Notes: generated from the sequence alone by a model not told the origin. Numbered from the stretch's first letter, positions 54,501 through 63,037 are shown. The stretch: 64,000 nt of DNA from Bacillota bacterium (GCA_023410875.1 JAEYPH010000022.1:1-64000); one strand, 5' to 3'. Translations and numbers: made by a program.

Positions 54501-55731
54501 AGCGGTCCACAACCTGGCCCGCCCGCAGGCGCACCGCGCCAATCTCGGTGATGTTCTCCCGGCCGGCATCCAGTCCCGTTGTCTCAAGATCGAACACGAC
54601 GAAGTCGCCGTCGAATCCGCCGGGCGCGCAGCCGGTCACGATGTTGGCCGCGTCCGGCACGAGGTATGCCTCCATGCCCAGCAGAATCTTCACACCGTTC
54701 TTCTTGCCGGCCTCATAGGCCGCCGGGAAGCTCTGCACGATGCCGTGGTCGGTGATGGCCAACGCCTTGTGGCCCCAGCGAGCCGCCGTCTTCACGGCTT
54801 CGGACACCGGCAGCACCGAATCCATGGAGCTCATCTGCGTGTGCAGGTGCAGCTCCACACGCTTTTCCGCGGCGGTGTCCTGGCGCAGCTTCCTAGGCAC
54901 TTGGGTGATCTCCTGGGCCCGCAGGTTTAGCTCGGTCAGATGCACCACGGCGTCGCCTGTGCCGCGGGTGATGGCCCGCAGCTCGCAGGAGCCGCGCACC
55001 CGCAGGCGGATGCCGGGCTTGATGACCTCGCCCAGCTCGCGGCACACGATGTCGCGGTCGAAGCGCACGATGGAGATGGAGCCGGTGTAATCGGTCAGCA
55101 CGAAGCTCAAGAGCGACATGGGCTCGCCCTTCTGCTCGCGCTTGGTCGTGCGCACCTCGGACTTGCACACGTCGCCCTCCACGATCACCATGCCGCTCTC
55201 GCCGTTGAGCGTCTCCATGGGCACGGCCTCGCCAAACACGGCGCGGGCGCCGAACAGCGCCTTGATCTCGCTGTTCTCGGTCAGCTTGGGCTTCTTGATG
55301 CGCACGACGGGGTTGAAGCCGGTCAGCGCCTCCACGAGGTCGCGGATGCCGCGCTCGAAGGGCCGGGGGTTGGCCGTGTCGGCATACACCATGACGGCCT
55401 CGCCCTCGCGCTCCCATTCGGAGCTTTCCAGCAGCTCCTGCAGATCGCCCTCAGCGTTTTCCAGCACGGCGCGGCGCAGCGCCTCCACGGTGCACACATC
55501 CTCCAAATGCTCGGGGAGCTCCCGCTGCAGCGAAACCTCCTGCACAAAACCCAGGTTATCCCTGAGCGTATGGATGAACCGGCTGTCGTCCAGCTTCAGC
55601 GGCTTGGGCGCGGTATACACGATTTGCCAATGGCTGCCCGTTGGCCGCAGGCGAATGCCCTTGATGCGTATGAACTCCCACTTGTCCGGATAGGCCTGCA
55701 TCAGCAGATCGTTGAGCGCGGTTTCAGCCAT
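51550..55731 (-). CDS. polC: DNA polymerase III alpha subunit, Gram-positive type (PolC)
   Basis: The 1393-residue replicative polymerase has an N-terminal domain and OB fold (about 1-285), a split PHP domain starting VELHLHTQMSSMDSV near 289, a DEDDh proofreading exonuclease (FVVFDLETTGLDAGRE near 375 to about 540) and the polymerase core with DIDLNFSGENQ near 919. Length and order match PolC of low-GC Gram-positives (about 1440). The start at 55731 has AAAGGA six bases upstream. The frame stays open to 56175 but only in antisense ispG sequence, so that extension is rejected. Confidence 0.97.
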   Translation of the reverse strand: MAETALNDLLMQAYPDKWEFIRIKGIRLRPTGSHWQIVYTAPKPLKLDDSRFIHTLRDNLGFVQEVSLQRELPEHLEDVCTVEALRRAVLENAEGDLQELLESSEWEREGEAVMVYADTANPRPFERGIRDLVEALTGFNPVVRIKKPKLTENSEIKALFGARAVFGEAVPMETLNGESGMVIVEGDVCKSEVRTTKREQKGEPMSLLSFVLTDYTGSISIVRFDRDIVCRELGEVIKPGIRLRVRGSCELRAITRGTGDAVVHLTELNLRAQEITQVPRKLRQDTAAEKRVELHLHTQMSSMDSVLPVSEAVKTAARWGHKALAITDHGIVQSFPAAYEAGKKNGVKILLGMEAYLVPDAANIVTGCAPGGFDGDFVVFDLETTGLDAGRENITEIGAVRLRAGQVVDRFNTFVNPGKPIPANITHLTGITDDMVRDAPAEEQALKGFQAFAGADTLVAHNSAFDMGFVRTRGAAFALEFPNPVLDTLALARVLYTDMRRHRLDTLAKKLGIKLEGHHRAVNDAEATARIFLRMAAEVESRHGKAELDQLNALFSKSGEGREHHAVLLVKNREGLKNLYKLVSLAHLHHFKSRPRIPKWALTEHREGLLVGSACEAGELYQALLNGQEKQAEEIAAFYDYLEIMPDGNNAFMLRNGQVRDEEGLHVITRKIIALGEKLGKPVVATGDAHFLEPRDECYRRILQAGQGYDDADSQPPLYFRTTNEMLSEFAWLGEDMARRVVITAPNELADSLEAVDPLPPYKLYAPSVDGAEDFIVEQSWKRAREIYGEPLPDVVKARLDKELGSITTYGFAVLFWIAQALVKRSLADGYLVGSRGSVGSSFVATMTGITEVNPLPPHYVCPNCKHSDWDVDSQALGCGPDLPERDCPVCGTRYRRDGYDIPFEVFLGFKGDKVPDIDLNFSGENQPVMHKFTEELFGQGNVFRAGTISTIADRTAYGYVLKYMEERGREVPPVEVERLALGCAGVKRTTGQHPGGIIIVPKEFEVTDFTPIQHPADDRESGTVTTHFDFDSLHDRLVKVDILGHDDPTMLKMLKDLTGLDPVNIPIDDRDTMALFTSTKSLGVTPADIGCDVGTYGVPEFGTKFVQGMLDVTRPTTVSELIRISGLSHGTDVWLNNAQDLILNGVTTLKQAICTRDDIMLYLIAQGVAPKMAFDTMENVRKGKGLKDEMEKAMMDQKVPQWFIDSCKKIKYMFPKAHAVAYVMMGLRVAYYKVHHPREYYATYYTVRADDFDASVMMGDMNKIKSQVEELSKSESKLPVKDKNRLTILQIVLEMMARGIQFTNIDIYKSEAVKFTITEDGTIRPPLNALPGLGATAAEKIVKVRAAGSFLSQEDLKTRAGISSAVMEVLRQFRCLEGIPNQNQVSIFDMLA

Positions 55732-55803
55732 GGTGCGTCCTTTCGTACGAGAGATGGCAAGCGCCTCCGCCGCGGGTAGCCGCGGCGAAGGGCGAACGGG
55801 TTT

Positions 55804-55812
55804 ATTATAGCA
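55804..55812 (-). promoter_or_regulatory. Extended minus-10 promoter of polC
   Basis: On the minus strand TGCTATAAT (55804-55812) is an extended minus-10 with a weak TTCCAT-like minus-35. A GC hairpin lies in the leader before the ribosome binding site. Confidence 0.5.
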
Positions 55813-55864
55813 CAGAGAGTAGTCCATGGAATGGGCAAATATGCATATGGTGGTAAAAACGATG

Positions 55865-55890
55865 GGCCTGCACCACATATGGTGCAGGCC
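55865..55890 (-). terminator. Terminator after ispG
   Basis: A perfect 11-bp stem (55865-55875 with 55880-55890) with a CATA loop is followed on the minus strand by a GTTTTTA tract. It ends the envelope/isoprenoid operon and separates it from polC. Confidence 0.85.
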
Positions 55891-55910
55891 GTGCAAATTC
55901 TCGTCTGGCC

Positions 55911-56972
55911 CTAATTCGAACCCAACAGCTCGAAAATCATATCCATTAGCGCGGAAAGTAACTGGTCCTCGGGCACCTTGCGCACCATCTCGCCATGCAC
56001 GAACAGCGCCCCGGATCCGTGCCCGCCGGCGATGCCGATGTCGGCCTCCCGCGACTCGCCGGGGCCATTGACGACGCAGCCCATCACGGCCACCTTCAGG
56101 TGCTGGCGGATGCCGGCGGTGCGCTGTTCCACTTCCCGGGCCAGCTGCTCCACATCGATGCACGTGCGCCCGCACGTTGGGCAGGATATGATCTCCACGC
56201 CCCGCATGCGCACGCCGGCAGCCCGCAGGATGTCAAAGCCCGCGCTCACTTCCTGCACCGGGTCTCCGGTTAAGCTCACCCGAAGGGTGTCTCCCAGGCC
56301 GTCCAGCAGCAGCGCGCCCAGGCCCACCGAAGACTTGATAATCCCCTGGCGGCCGGCGCCGGCCTCGGTGATGCCCAGATGCAGCGGGTAATCGCACAGC
56401 GCCGCCATGGCGCGGTAGGCCTGCAGGCACAGCGGCGCGTTGGAAGCCTTGAGCGCGATGACGATGTCCTCAAAGCCCATGCCCTCCAGCAAGCGCACGT
56501 GCTCCAGCGCGCTCTGCGCCATGGCTTCTGCGGTGACTCCAAGGGTCTGGACCTTTTCCTTTTCCAGCGAGCCGGCGTTGACGCCGATGCGGATGGGCAC
56601 GTGATGGGCGCGGGCCGCGTCCACAACCATGCGTACCTTGTCCGAGCCACCGATGTTTCCGGGGTTGATGCGCAGCTTGTCGGCGCCGTTTTCCACAGCC
56701 TTCACGGCCAGCGCCGCGGAAAAATGGATGTCCGCCACCAGCGGAGCGTCCACGCGATCGCGGATCGCCTTCAGGGCCAGCGCGCACTCGTCGTCATAGA
56801 CGCTGACGCGGACGATCTCGCAGCCCGCCGCCTGCAGCGCCATTATTTGCTCCACGGTGGCTTCCACGTCGCGGGTATCGGTGTTGGTCATGGACTGCAC
56901 GGCCACGGGGCTGCCACCCCCAATTGCCACATCCCGTATGCGCACAACACGGGTTTGTTCTCTGGTCGTCAT
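55911..56972 (-). CDS. ispG: 4-hydroxy-3-methylbut-2-enyl diphosphate synthase IspG
   Basis: The 353-residue iron-sulfur enzyme catalyses the sixth step of the MEP isoprenoid pathway. The N-terminal barrel begins with VAVQSMTNTDTRDVEAT, and the C-terminal [4Fe-4S] ligands are in SCPTCGRTCIDVE near residue 265 and the AVMGCVVNGPGESRE motif. Its ATG overlaps the rseP stop. With dxr and uppS nearby it supplies undecaprenyl carriers. Confidence 0.97.
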   Translation of the reverse strand: MTTREQTRVVRIRDVAIGGGSPVAVQSMTNTDTRDVEATVEQIMALQAAGCEIVRVSVYDDECALALKAIRDRVDAPLVADIHFSAALAVKAVENGADKLRINPGNIGGSDKVRMVVDAARAHHVPIRIGVNAGSLEKEKVQTLGVTAEAMAQSALEHVRLLEGMGFEDIVIALKASNAPLCLQAYRAMAALCDYPLHLGITEAGAGRQGIIKSSVGLGALLLDGLGDTLRVSLTGDPVQEVSAGFDILRAAGVRMRGVEIISCPTCGRTCIDVEQLAREVEQRTAGIRQHLKVAVMGCVVNGPGESREADIGIAGGHGSGALFVHGEMVRKVPEDQLLSALMDMIFELLGSN

Positions 56973-58024
56973 ACGTTCACCCCGAACAGCCGCAAAATAT
57001 CCCGCCCGGCCAGGAAGACGAACAGCAGGATGAACAGCCCGAAGCCGACCAGCGACACGATGTTCTCCTTCTCCGGCGGGATGGGCTTGCGGCGGATCAT
57101 TTCATACAGCAGGAACAGCACCTTGGAACCGTCCAGCGCCGGCAGCGGCAGCAGGTTGAACACGCCCAGGTTGACCGACAGGAAGATCGCGATGCTGACG
57201 AACACCTCCAGGCCGGACTGCTGCGCAGCGGCGGCTACGTCTCTGACGATGCCGATGGGGCTGGTCAGGCGGTTGTCGCCCTGCTCGCCGTGGCGCACGA
57301 TGCTAAAGAGCGACCCCAACAATTGCTTCACGGCGTTGACCATGATGCCGCCGCTTTCGCCCACGGCCCCTATTAAGCTATAGGGAATAGAATCGCCGGC
57401 GATCGTGCGCACGGTGATGCCGATCTGATAGCGGCCCAGGCTTTCGATGTATTTGGGCACCACGGTCAGCGTGAGCTGCTGCTCGCCGCGCTGCACAACG
57501 AAGGACAAAGGCGCGCCGTTGCTGCCGGTGATCTGCTGGCTCATGATCTCGTAATCATCATTCAGATCCACGCCGTTGATGCTGAGCACATGGTCGCTGG
57601 CCTGCAGGCCGGCGGTCTGGGCCGGCGTGTTCTCGCTGACCGAATCCACGATGGGCACAAGCTTGCTCTCGTGCATGCCGCCGGCCATCAGATAGATGAC
57701 CAGTATCACGAAGGCCACCAGCAGGTTGGTCAGCGACCCTGCAACGGACACGACCATCCGCTTCCATGGGGATGTCGCGTAATACTTTTCGACGCCGTGC
57801 TCATCCTCCGGGTCGGCAAAGCTCACGAAGCCGCCGAAGGGGATCAGCCGCAGCGCGTAGATGACGCCGCCGCGCTTTGTGGACAGGATGCGCTTGCCAA
57901 AGCCCACAGCGAATTCATGCACCGGCACGCCGGTCCACCGGGCCGCCAGGAAGTGGCCGGCTTCATGCACGAGCACGAGCACGCCCAGCAGCAGTATGGC
58001 CAGTACCCCGTAAACAACCGTCAT
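56969..58024 (-). CDS. rseP: Site-2 intramembrane zinc protease RseP
   Basis: The 351-residue protease has the active-site HEAGHFLAAR near residue 21 in the first membrane helix, a central PDZ domain (about 130-210) and the second metal motif LLPLPALDGSKVLF near 298. It may cleave anti-sigma factors or leftover signal peptides. RsgI and other anti-sigma factors in this window are possible substrates, which is inference. It overlaps both neighbours by four bases. Confidence 0.95.
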   Translation of the reverse strand: MTVVYGVLAILLLGVLVLVHEAGHFLAARWTGVPVHEFAVGFGKRILSTKRGGVIYALRLIPFGGFVSFADPEDEHGVEKYYATSPWKRMVVSVAGSLTNLLVAFVILVIYLMAGGMHESKLVPIVDSVSENTPAQTAGLQASDHVLSINGVDLNDDYEIMSQQITGSNGAPLSFVVQRGEQQLTLTVVPKYIESLGRYQIGITVRTIAGDSIPYSLIGAVGESGGIMVNAVKQLLGSLFSIVRHGEQGDNRLTSPIGIVRDVAAAAQQSGLEVFVSIAIFLSVNLGVFNLLPLPALDGSKVLFLLYEMIRRKPIPPEKENIVSLVGFGLFILLFVFLAGRDILRLFGVNV

Positions 58025-59193
58025 GGGCTCACCTTGCCTTTCTCGTTTGCTAAGGCCAGCCTGGCGCGGGTTTCCGCGTCCTGGGCCAGGATGTCCTCCA
58101 GGCTGAACGGGTCCAGCGGGGCGGCCGCGTCCATGGCGCCCTCGACGACCCGGGGAATGTTACAAAAGCCGATGCCGCCTGCCAGGAAGCGCGCCACGGC
58201 CACCTCGTTGGCGGCGTTGAGCGCGATGGCCGCTCCGCCGCCTCGGCGCAGCGCCTCATAGGCCAGCTCCAGGCACGGGAAGGCCTCCCGGTCCGGCGGC
58301 AGGAATGTCAGCGTTCCCACCTTCAGGATGTCCAGCGCCGGGACCTTGCAGTCCACGCGGCGGGGCCACGTCAGCGCATACTGGATCGGTATGCGCATAT
58401 CCGGGCAGCCTAGCTGCGCAAGTACCGAATGGTCACGGAGCTCCACCATGGAGTGTACGATGCTCTGACGATGGATCACAACGTCGATATCATCGGGGCC
58501 GCGGTCGAACAGCCACCGGGCCTCGATGACCTCCAGGCCCTTGTTCATCAGCGTAGCGCTGTCTATCGTGATCTTGGCGCCCATGGCCCAGTTGGGGTGC
58601 CGGAGCGCCTGGGCTGCGCTCACATGCGCCAATTGCTCCGGCGTATACCCAAAGAACGGCCCGCCGGAGCAGGTCAGTATCACGCGCTTAAGCTCCCCAG
58701 GCGAGGCCAGCCCCTGCAGGCACTGGAAGATCGCGGAATGCTCGCTGTCCACCGGGAACAGGCTTCGCCCGTTTTTGCTGAGAAGGGTGTTCACCAGAGC
58801 TCCTCCGGTTACCAGCGCCTCCTTGTTGGCCAGGGCGATATCCATGCCGCCCGCGATGCAGCGGGCCACCGCCGGCAGCCCCGCGATGCCCACGATGGCC
58901 ACCAGCGCCATGTGGGCGTGGCCGGCGGCTTCGTCGCACAGGCGCAGCAGCCCCTCTGGGCCGCTGAACAGCGCCGTTCCCTCGGGCAGTTGCCCACTGG
59001 CCCGCTGCGCGGCGGCCGGGTCGGTCAGCGCCACGGCCTTGGGTTGATATTTCCAAGCCTGCTCCAAAAGCAGTTCCACGTTGTTATGGGCGGAAAGCCC
59101 CCAGACGCCGAACTCCCCGGGCAACGCGCCTACGACGCTGAGCGTCTGCGTGCCGATGGAGCCGGTGGAGCCCAACACCAACAGTTGTTTCAA
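58021..59193 (-). CDS. dxr: 1-deoxy-D-xylulose 5-phosphate reductoisomerase
   Basis: The enzyme of about 390 residues makes MEP in isoprenoid synthesis. NADPH binds at LGSTGSIGTQTL. The catalytic region has ALANKEALVTGG, DSEHSAIFQCL and the conserved TIDSATLMNKGLEVIEA. No ATG exists at the start; AAGGAG is best spaced to the TTG at 59193, although TTG at 59199 also opens the frame. Gap to cdsA is 11 bases. Confidence 0.96.
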   Translation of the reverse strand: MKQLLVLGSTGSIGTQTLSVVGALPGEFGVWGLSAHNNVELLLEQAWKYQPKAVALTDPAAAQRASGQLPEGTALFSGPEGLLRLCDEAAGHAHMALVAIVGIAGLPAVARCIAGGMDIALANKEALVTGGALVNTLLSKNGRSLFPVDSEHSAIFQCLQGLASPGELKRVILTCSGGPFFGYTPEQLAHVSAAQALRHPNWAMGAKITIDSATLMNKGLEVIEARWLFDRGPDDIDVVIHRQSIVHSMVELRDHSVLAQLGCPDMRIPIQYALTWPRRVDCKVPALDILKVGTLTFLPPDREAFPCLELAYEALRRGGGAAIALNAANEVAVARFLAGGIGFCNIPRVVEGAMDAAAPLDPFSLEDILAQDAETRARLALANEKGKVSP

Positions 59194-59204
59194 CAGCAAT
59201 CTCC

Positions 59205-60047
59205 TTATGACAAGAAAAACAGTTCCAGATAACAGTATACGGCCACGGCACCGAACAATATGCTGTCCATGCGGTCCATAAAGCCGCCATGGCCGGGCAG
59301 CAGGGTGCTGAAATCCTTGATGCCGGCAAAGCGCTTGATGGACGACGCCATCAGGTCGCCGGCCTGGGCCAGCACGCTTACCAGTATGGCCATTAGCGGA
59401 TAGTGGAAGAACGGCAGCCCGTCAAAGAAATAGTACCGAACCAGCGCGCCGCCAGCAGAAAACACGACGACCGTGGTGAGCACGGCCCCCACTGCGCCTT
59501 CGACTGTCTTTTTAGGGCTGATGGCCGGCGAGAGCTTGCGGGAGCCAAAGAAGCCTCCGAAGAAATAGCCGCCGCAATCGGTGGCCACGGGGCCCAGCAG
59601 CGCCGCCGCCAGAGCCACTTGCGAAAGCCTGGCCGATGCCTGCGGCCCCTGCCACTGCAGGCCTTCCAGCGCCAGCAGGAAGAAAAAGAACCAGCTGGGA
59701 TACACCATGGAAAACACGCTGATGACGGTATCGATGAAGCGCCGCCGCGGCATCGTCATGTTGAGCGCGATGAGCACCGCGCACAGCACCGTGAACACCG
59801 CCACGAGGCTGGAAAGGCCCTTGAAATGGAACACGAGATACATGGACGCCGCGAAGAGATACCCCGGCCACACGCCGGGCCGGAAGCTGGCAGCGCGCAT
59901 GGCGCCGTACATCTCCCACTGGCTGACCAGTGCGAACACGGTGATCAGCGCGCCGAACACCCAGCCCCGCAGCCACACGACCAGTACGATGACCGCAAAC
60001 AGCGCGAAGCCCACGACAAAGCGGGCGCCCAAGTTCTTGAATCTCAT
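59205..60047 (-). CDS. cdsA: Phosphatidate cytidylyltransferase
   Basis: The 280-residue membrane enzyme makes CDP-diacylglycerol. About eight helices precede the family signature SSIKRFAGIKDFSTLLPGHG followed by GFMDRMDS near residue 250. It overlaps uppS by four bases. The uppS-cdsA-dxr-rseP order is typical of Bacillota. Confidence 0.96.
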   Translation of the reverse strand: MRFKNLGARFVVGFALFAVIVLVVWLRGWVFGALITVFALVSQWEMYGAMRAASFRPGVWPGYLFAASMYLVFHFKGLSSLVAVFTVLCAVLIALNMTMPRRRFIDTVISVFSMVYPSWFFFFLLALEGLQWQGPQASARLSQVALAAALLGPVATDCGGYFFGGFFGSRKLSPAISPKKTVEGAVGAVLTTVVVFSAGGALVRYYFFDGLPFFHYPLMAILVSVLAQAGDLMASSIKRFAGIKDFSTLLPGHGGFMDRMDSILFGAVAVYCYLELFFLS

Positions 60048-60790
60048 ACCGATTCAACCCCGCCGTAGCGTCTGCCCCGGCCCTGATAATCCAAAAGAGC
60101 CTTGCGGTATTCGTCACGGTTGAAGTCCGGCCAATAGACCTGGGGCGCCAGGAACTCGGCGTAGGAGCACTGCCAGAGCATGAAGTTGCTCAGGCGCAGC
60201 TCGCCGCTGGTGCGGATGACCAGGTCCACATCGGGCAGGCCATGGGTATACAGCCTGGCCGAGAGCGCCGCCTCGTCGATGTCGTCGGGCTTCAGCCGTC
60301 CTGCTGCCGCATCCTGCGCCAGCAGCCGCGCCGCCCGTAGAAGCTCCGCCCGGCCGCCGTAATTCAGGGCGATGTTCATAACCAGGCCTTTGTTGTTCCT
60401 TGTGCGCTCCAGCGCTTCTTCCACCGAGCGGCTCACGCGCCGGGAGATGGCGTCCACCTCGCCCATGAAGCGGATGCGTACCTGGTTGGCGCACAACTCG
60501 TCGATCTCGCGGCCCAGGAACTCCACGAGCAGCTCCATGAGGATGCGGATCTCCGCCGGCGGGCGCTTCCAGTTCTCGGTGGAAAATGCATACAGAGACA
60601 GCGCCTCCAGCCCCACGTCGGAGCTGGCGCGCACGATGTCGCGCAGTGCCTCCACGCCGGCGCGGTGGCCGGCAGAGCGGCCCAGGCCGCGGTTCTGCGC
60701 CCAGCGGCCGTTTCCATCCATGATCATGCCCACATGGCGGGGAACCTTGCTTAGGCCCCACTCGATGGCGAGCGGCTTCAAGTCGGACAT
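60044..60790 (-). CDS. uppS: Undecaprenyl diphosphate synthase
   Basis: The 248-residue cis-prenyltransferase makes the C55 lipid carrier for peptidoglycan. The catalytic Asp is in IMDGNGRWAQNRGL near residue 24, and the signature DLVIRTSGELRLSNFMLWQ lies near residue 200. It follows a small PASTA gene by 13 bases. Confidence 0.97.
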   Translation of the reverse strand: MSDLKPLAIEWGLSKVPRHVGMIMDGNGRWAQNRGLGRSAGHRAGVEALRDIVRASSDVGLEALSLYAFSTENWKRPPAEIRILMELLVEFLGREIDELCANQVRIRFMGEVDAISRRVSRSVEEALERTRNNKGLVMNIALNYGGRAELLRAARLLAQDAAAGRLKPDDIDEAALSARLYTHGLPDVDLVIRTSGELRLSNFMLWQCSYAEFLAPQVYWPDFNRDEYRKALLDYQGRGRRYGGVESV

Positions 60791-60803
60791 TCGTTCCCTT
60801 TCT

Positions 60804-61010
60804 TCACGCAGAGGGCTGCTCGGTGCGCACGGCCTTGATGCATGTGGCCACCAGGGCCACGCCCTGCTGCGTTGAACGTACGCGGATGACCCGGGGCTGG
60901 CCTTCGCGACGGCGTCCGCTCAGCTGCACCTGCACACATTCTATGCCGGCATCGCGCAGACGTTCGCGGGCGGCGTCCACGCTCAGGCCCAGCACGCTGG
61001 GCAGCGTCAT
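60804..61010 (-). CDS. Single-PASTA-domain small protein
   Basis: The 68-residue protein reads as one PASTA-like domain: LPSVLGLSVDAARERLRDAG followed by a beta-rich IRVRSTQQGVALVAT segment. PASTA domains normally form the external part of penicillin-binding proteins and Stk kinases. Here there is no signal peptide or membrane span. Its ATG overlaps the frr stop (ATGA), so it is coupled to frr. The role is unknown. The match is from pattern only. Confidence 0.65.
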   Translation of the reverse strand: MTLPSVLGLSVDAARERLRDAGIECVQVQLSGRRREGQPRVIRVRSTQQGVALVATCIKAVRTEQPSA

Positions 61011-61567
61011 ACGCGCAGGATCTCCTTTTCTTTGTCCTTGAGCACGTCCTCGATCATCTTACCATGGCGGTCGGTCAGCTTCTGCACGTCGTCTTCAAAG
61101 CGCTTGAGCTCGTCCTCGGTGATTTCGCTGCTCTTTTGCAGCTTCTTCAGCGCGTCGTTGGCGTCGCGCCGCACATTGCGGATGGCGACCTTGGCCTCCT
61201 CGCCCAGCTTGTGCACGTTCTTGACCAGGTCGCGGCGGCGCTCCTCGGTGAGCTCCGGGATGGCCAGACGAATGATCTTGCCGTCATTGATGGGGTTGAT
61301 GCCCAGGTCGCTGACGCGGATGGCCTTCTCGATCAGGGGGATCAGCTTGGTGTCCCACGGGGAGATCACGAGCATGCGGGGCTCCGGCGCGGAAACGTTG
61401 CCCACCTGCGCGATCGGCGTGGGCGTACCGTAATAATCCACCTTGATGTTGTCCAACAGCTGCGGGTTGGCTCTGCCTGCCCGTATGCTGTTCATTTCGC
61501 TGCGCAGCACGCTGATGGTCTTGTCCATGTGCTCCGTTGCGGCTTTGATGATATCGTTTGCTGGCAT
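61007..61567 (-). CDS. frr: Ribosome recycling factor
   Basis: The 186-residue RRF splits post-termination ribosomes together with EF-G. The N-terminal helix (MDKTISVLRSEMNSIRAGRA) and the C-terminal ELTEERRRDLVKNVHKLGEE are typical. GGAGGGTCC precedes the ATG. It begins the operon frr-PASTA-uppS-cdsA-dxr-rseP-ispG. Confidence 0.97.
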   Translation of the reverse strand: MPANDIIKAATEHMDKTISVLRSEMNSIRAGRANPQLLDNIKVDYYGTPTPIAQVGNVSAPEPRMLVISPWDTKLIPLIEKAIRVSDLGINPINDGKIIRLAIPELTEERRRDLVKNVHKLGEEAKVAIRNVRRDANDALKKLQKSSEITEDELKRFEDDVQKLTDRHGKMIEDVLKDKEKEILRV

Positions 61568-61627
61568 AAACGGACCCTCCTTTTGGTTTATTTTACATGA
61601 TTTCCCGATGGAAGAAAAGATGATATG

Positions 61628-62116
61628 TCATCCTTGTGTTCCGGGTGCATCGGTGTCAAAGCGCAGCAGGTACAAATACTCGCCGCTGCTGTGCTGGCCC
61701 AGGCGCTCATAACCCATGCGCTCATACAGCCCCTGGCCGCGGACATTGGCCACCGCTGTGGTCAGCAGCACGCCGCCTGCGGCCAATGAACGGGCGTAGT
61801 CATGGGCATGGGTGAGCAGCGCACGGCCCAGATGGCGGCCTTTGCAGTCCTCGGCCACGGCAATGCCCAGCCACGGGATGCGCTTGTGGGTGTCCCACAG
61901 GAACACGGTGCCCACCATGCGGCCCTCGGCCTCGGCCAGAAAGAACGCGGTGTTCGGCGCTTCGCCCCGCAGAGCGCGCAGCGTGAACTGATGGTTGCCG
62001 TCGCCGCGGTTGAAAAATGCCCGGCTCTCCCCGCCCATCTGGTCATAGAAGGCTTCCACCAGAGGCAGATCCTGCATCTTTATGGGGCGGATGCGCACAT
62101 GTTCCAGATCAGCCAT
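61628..62116 (-). CDS. GNAT-family N-acetyltransferase
   Basis: The 162-residue protein has a GNAT fold with the acetyl-CoA loop VAEDCKGRHLGRALLTHA near residue 90. The acceptor is unknown. It sits between pyrH and frr, three bases after the pyrH stop, where most Bacillota have pyrH-frr directly, so it is an inserted gene in this operon. Confidence 0.88.
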   Translation of the reverse strand: MADLEHVRIRPIKMQDLPLVEAFYDQMGGESRAFFNRGDGNHQFTLRALRGEAPNTAFFLAEAEGRMVGTVFLWDTHKRIPWLGIAVAEDCKGRHLGRALLTHAHDYARSLAAGGVLLTTAVANVRGQGLYERMGYERLGQHSSGEYLYLLRFDTDAPGTQG

Positions 62117-62119
62117 GGC

Positions 62120-62836
62120 TCAGCCCTCCTTGCTCACGATGGTGCCGATGGCCTCGCCCCGGGCCACCTTGAGAATGTTCTCCGGCGGCTCCAAGCCAAA
62201 CACGAGGATGGGGATGTTGTTGTCCATGCACAACGTGATGGCCGTGGTATCCATGACGGTCAGGCCACGGTTGAGTACATCCAGATAACTCAAATGATCC
62301 AATTTTTGGGCGGTGGGTACCACGCGAGGGTCAGCATCGTATACGCCGTCTATGTTCTTGGCCAGCAGAATGGCCTCGGCCTCGATCTCGGCGGCTCGCA
62401 GCGCGGCGGCGGTATCGGTGGTGAAGAATGGGTTGCCCGTGCCGCAGGCAAAGATAACGATACGTCCCTTTTCCATATGACGCATGGCCCGTCGGCGGAT
62501 GTAGGGTTCGGCGACGGTGCGCATCTCGATGGCCGTCTGCACGCGAACCTGGGCGCCCTGGCGCTCCAGCGCGTCCTGCAGCGCCAGCGCGTTCATAGCG
62601 GTGCCCAGCATGCCGATGTGATCGGCTGTCGTGCGGTCCATTTCGCCGCCCTGTCGGCCCCTCCAGAAGTTGCCGCCACCCACAACGATGCCGACCTCCA
62701 CGCCCGCCTGACACAGTTGAACGATATAGCGGCTTGTATGGTCCAGCATATCGGAACTCAGGCCAAAGCCGCTCTCGCCGGAAAGCGCCTCGCCGCTGAC
62801 CTTGAGCATCACGCGCTTGTATTTCAAGTTCTGCAT
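62120..62836 (-). CDS. pyrH: UMP kinase
   Basis: The 238-residue bacterial UMP kinase has the nucleotide-binding GEALSGESGFGL near residue 15, VGGGNFWRGRQGGEMDR near 60 and the typical YDADPRVVPTAQKLDHLSY near 160. AAGGAGTGAAG precedes the ATG. A terminator-like hairpin and a possible 65-codon leader frame lie directly upstream. Confidence 0.97.
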   Translation of the reverse strand: MQNLKYKRVMLKVSGEALSGESGFGLSSDMLDHTSRYIVQLCQAGVEVGIVVGGGNFWRGRQGGEMDRTTADHIGMLGTAMNALALQDALERQGAQVRVQTAIEMRTVAEPYIRRRAMRHMEKGRIVIFACGTGNPFFTTDTAAALRAAEIEAEAILLAKNIDGVYDADPRVVPTAQKLDHLSYLDVLNRGLTVMDTTAITLCMDNNIPILVFGLEPPENILKVARGEAIGTIVSKEG

Positions 62837-62839
62837 TTT

Positions 62840-63037
62840 TTACTCTTCACTCCTTTGAAAAAGGGGATACTCCGGTATGAAGCTCCCCTTTCTCATATAT
62901 TCATTCATAGCTATCGGTACTATCGACGCATTTTTTCCGTTTGCATGAAAGGAACGGCCACTCAGCAACCGCCCAAGCGATTCATTCGCGGGCGGCAACG
63001 AGCACGACGAACAAGGTGGTAATCTGCCCACAGGCAT
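62840..63037 (-). CDS. Possible 65-codon frame in the pyrH leader
   Basis: An ATG frame with GGAGGG six to seven bases upstream runs through the whole pyrH leader and stops three bases before the pyrH ATG. The product has a CSSC pair and is rich in Ser, Pro and Gly; it matches nothing I know. The pyrH ribosome binding site lies within its last codons. The spacing suggests coupling, but the composition is not strongly gene-like. Confidence 0.3.
   Translation of the reverse strand: MPVGRLPPCSSCSLPPANESLGRLLSGRSFHANGKNASIVPIAMNEYMRKGSFIPEYPLFQRSEE
62858..62891 (-). terminator. Terminator-like hairpin before pyrH
   Basis: An 8-bp stem (62860-62867 with 62884-62891) is followed on the minus strand by TTTTTC and then by the pyrH ribosome binding site. 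A second GC hairpin lies near 63090-63121. The 344-base tsf-pyrH gap holds these structures and the possible leader frame, and no other gene. Confidence 0.6.

Noticed and set aside
55732..56175. N-terminal extension of PolC by 148 residues
   Set aside because: The extension lies in the polC promoter, the ispG terminator and antisense ispG. The start at 55731 has a good ribosome binding site and gives the family length.
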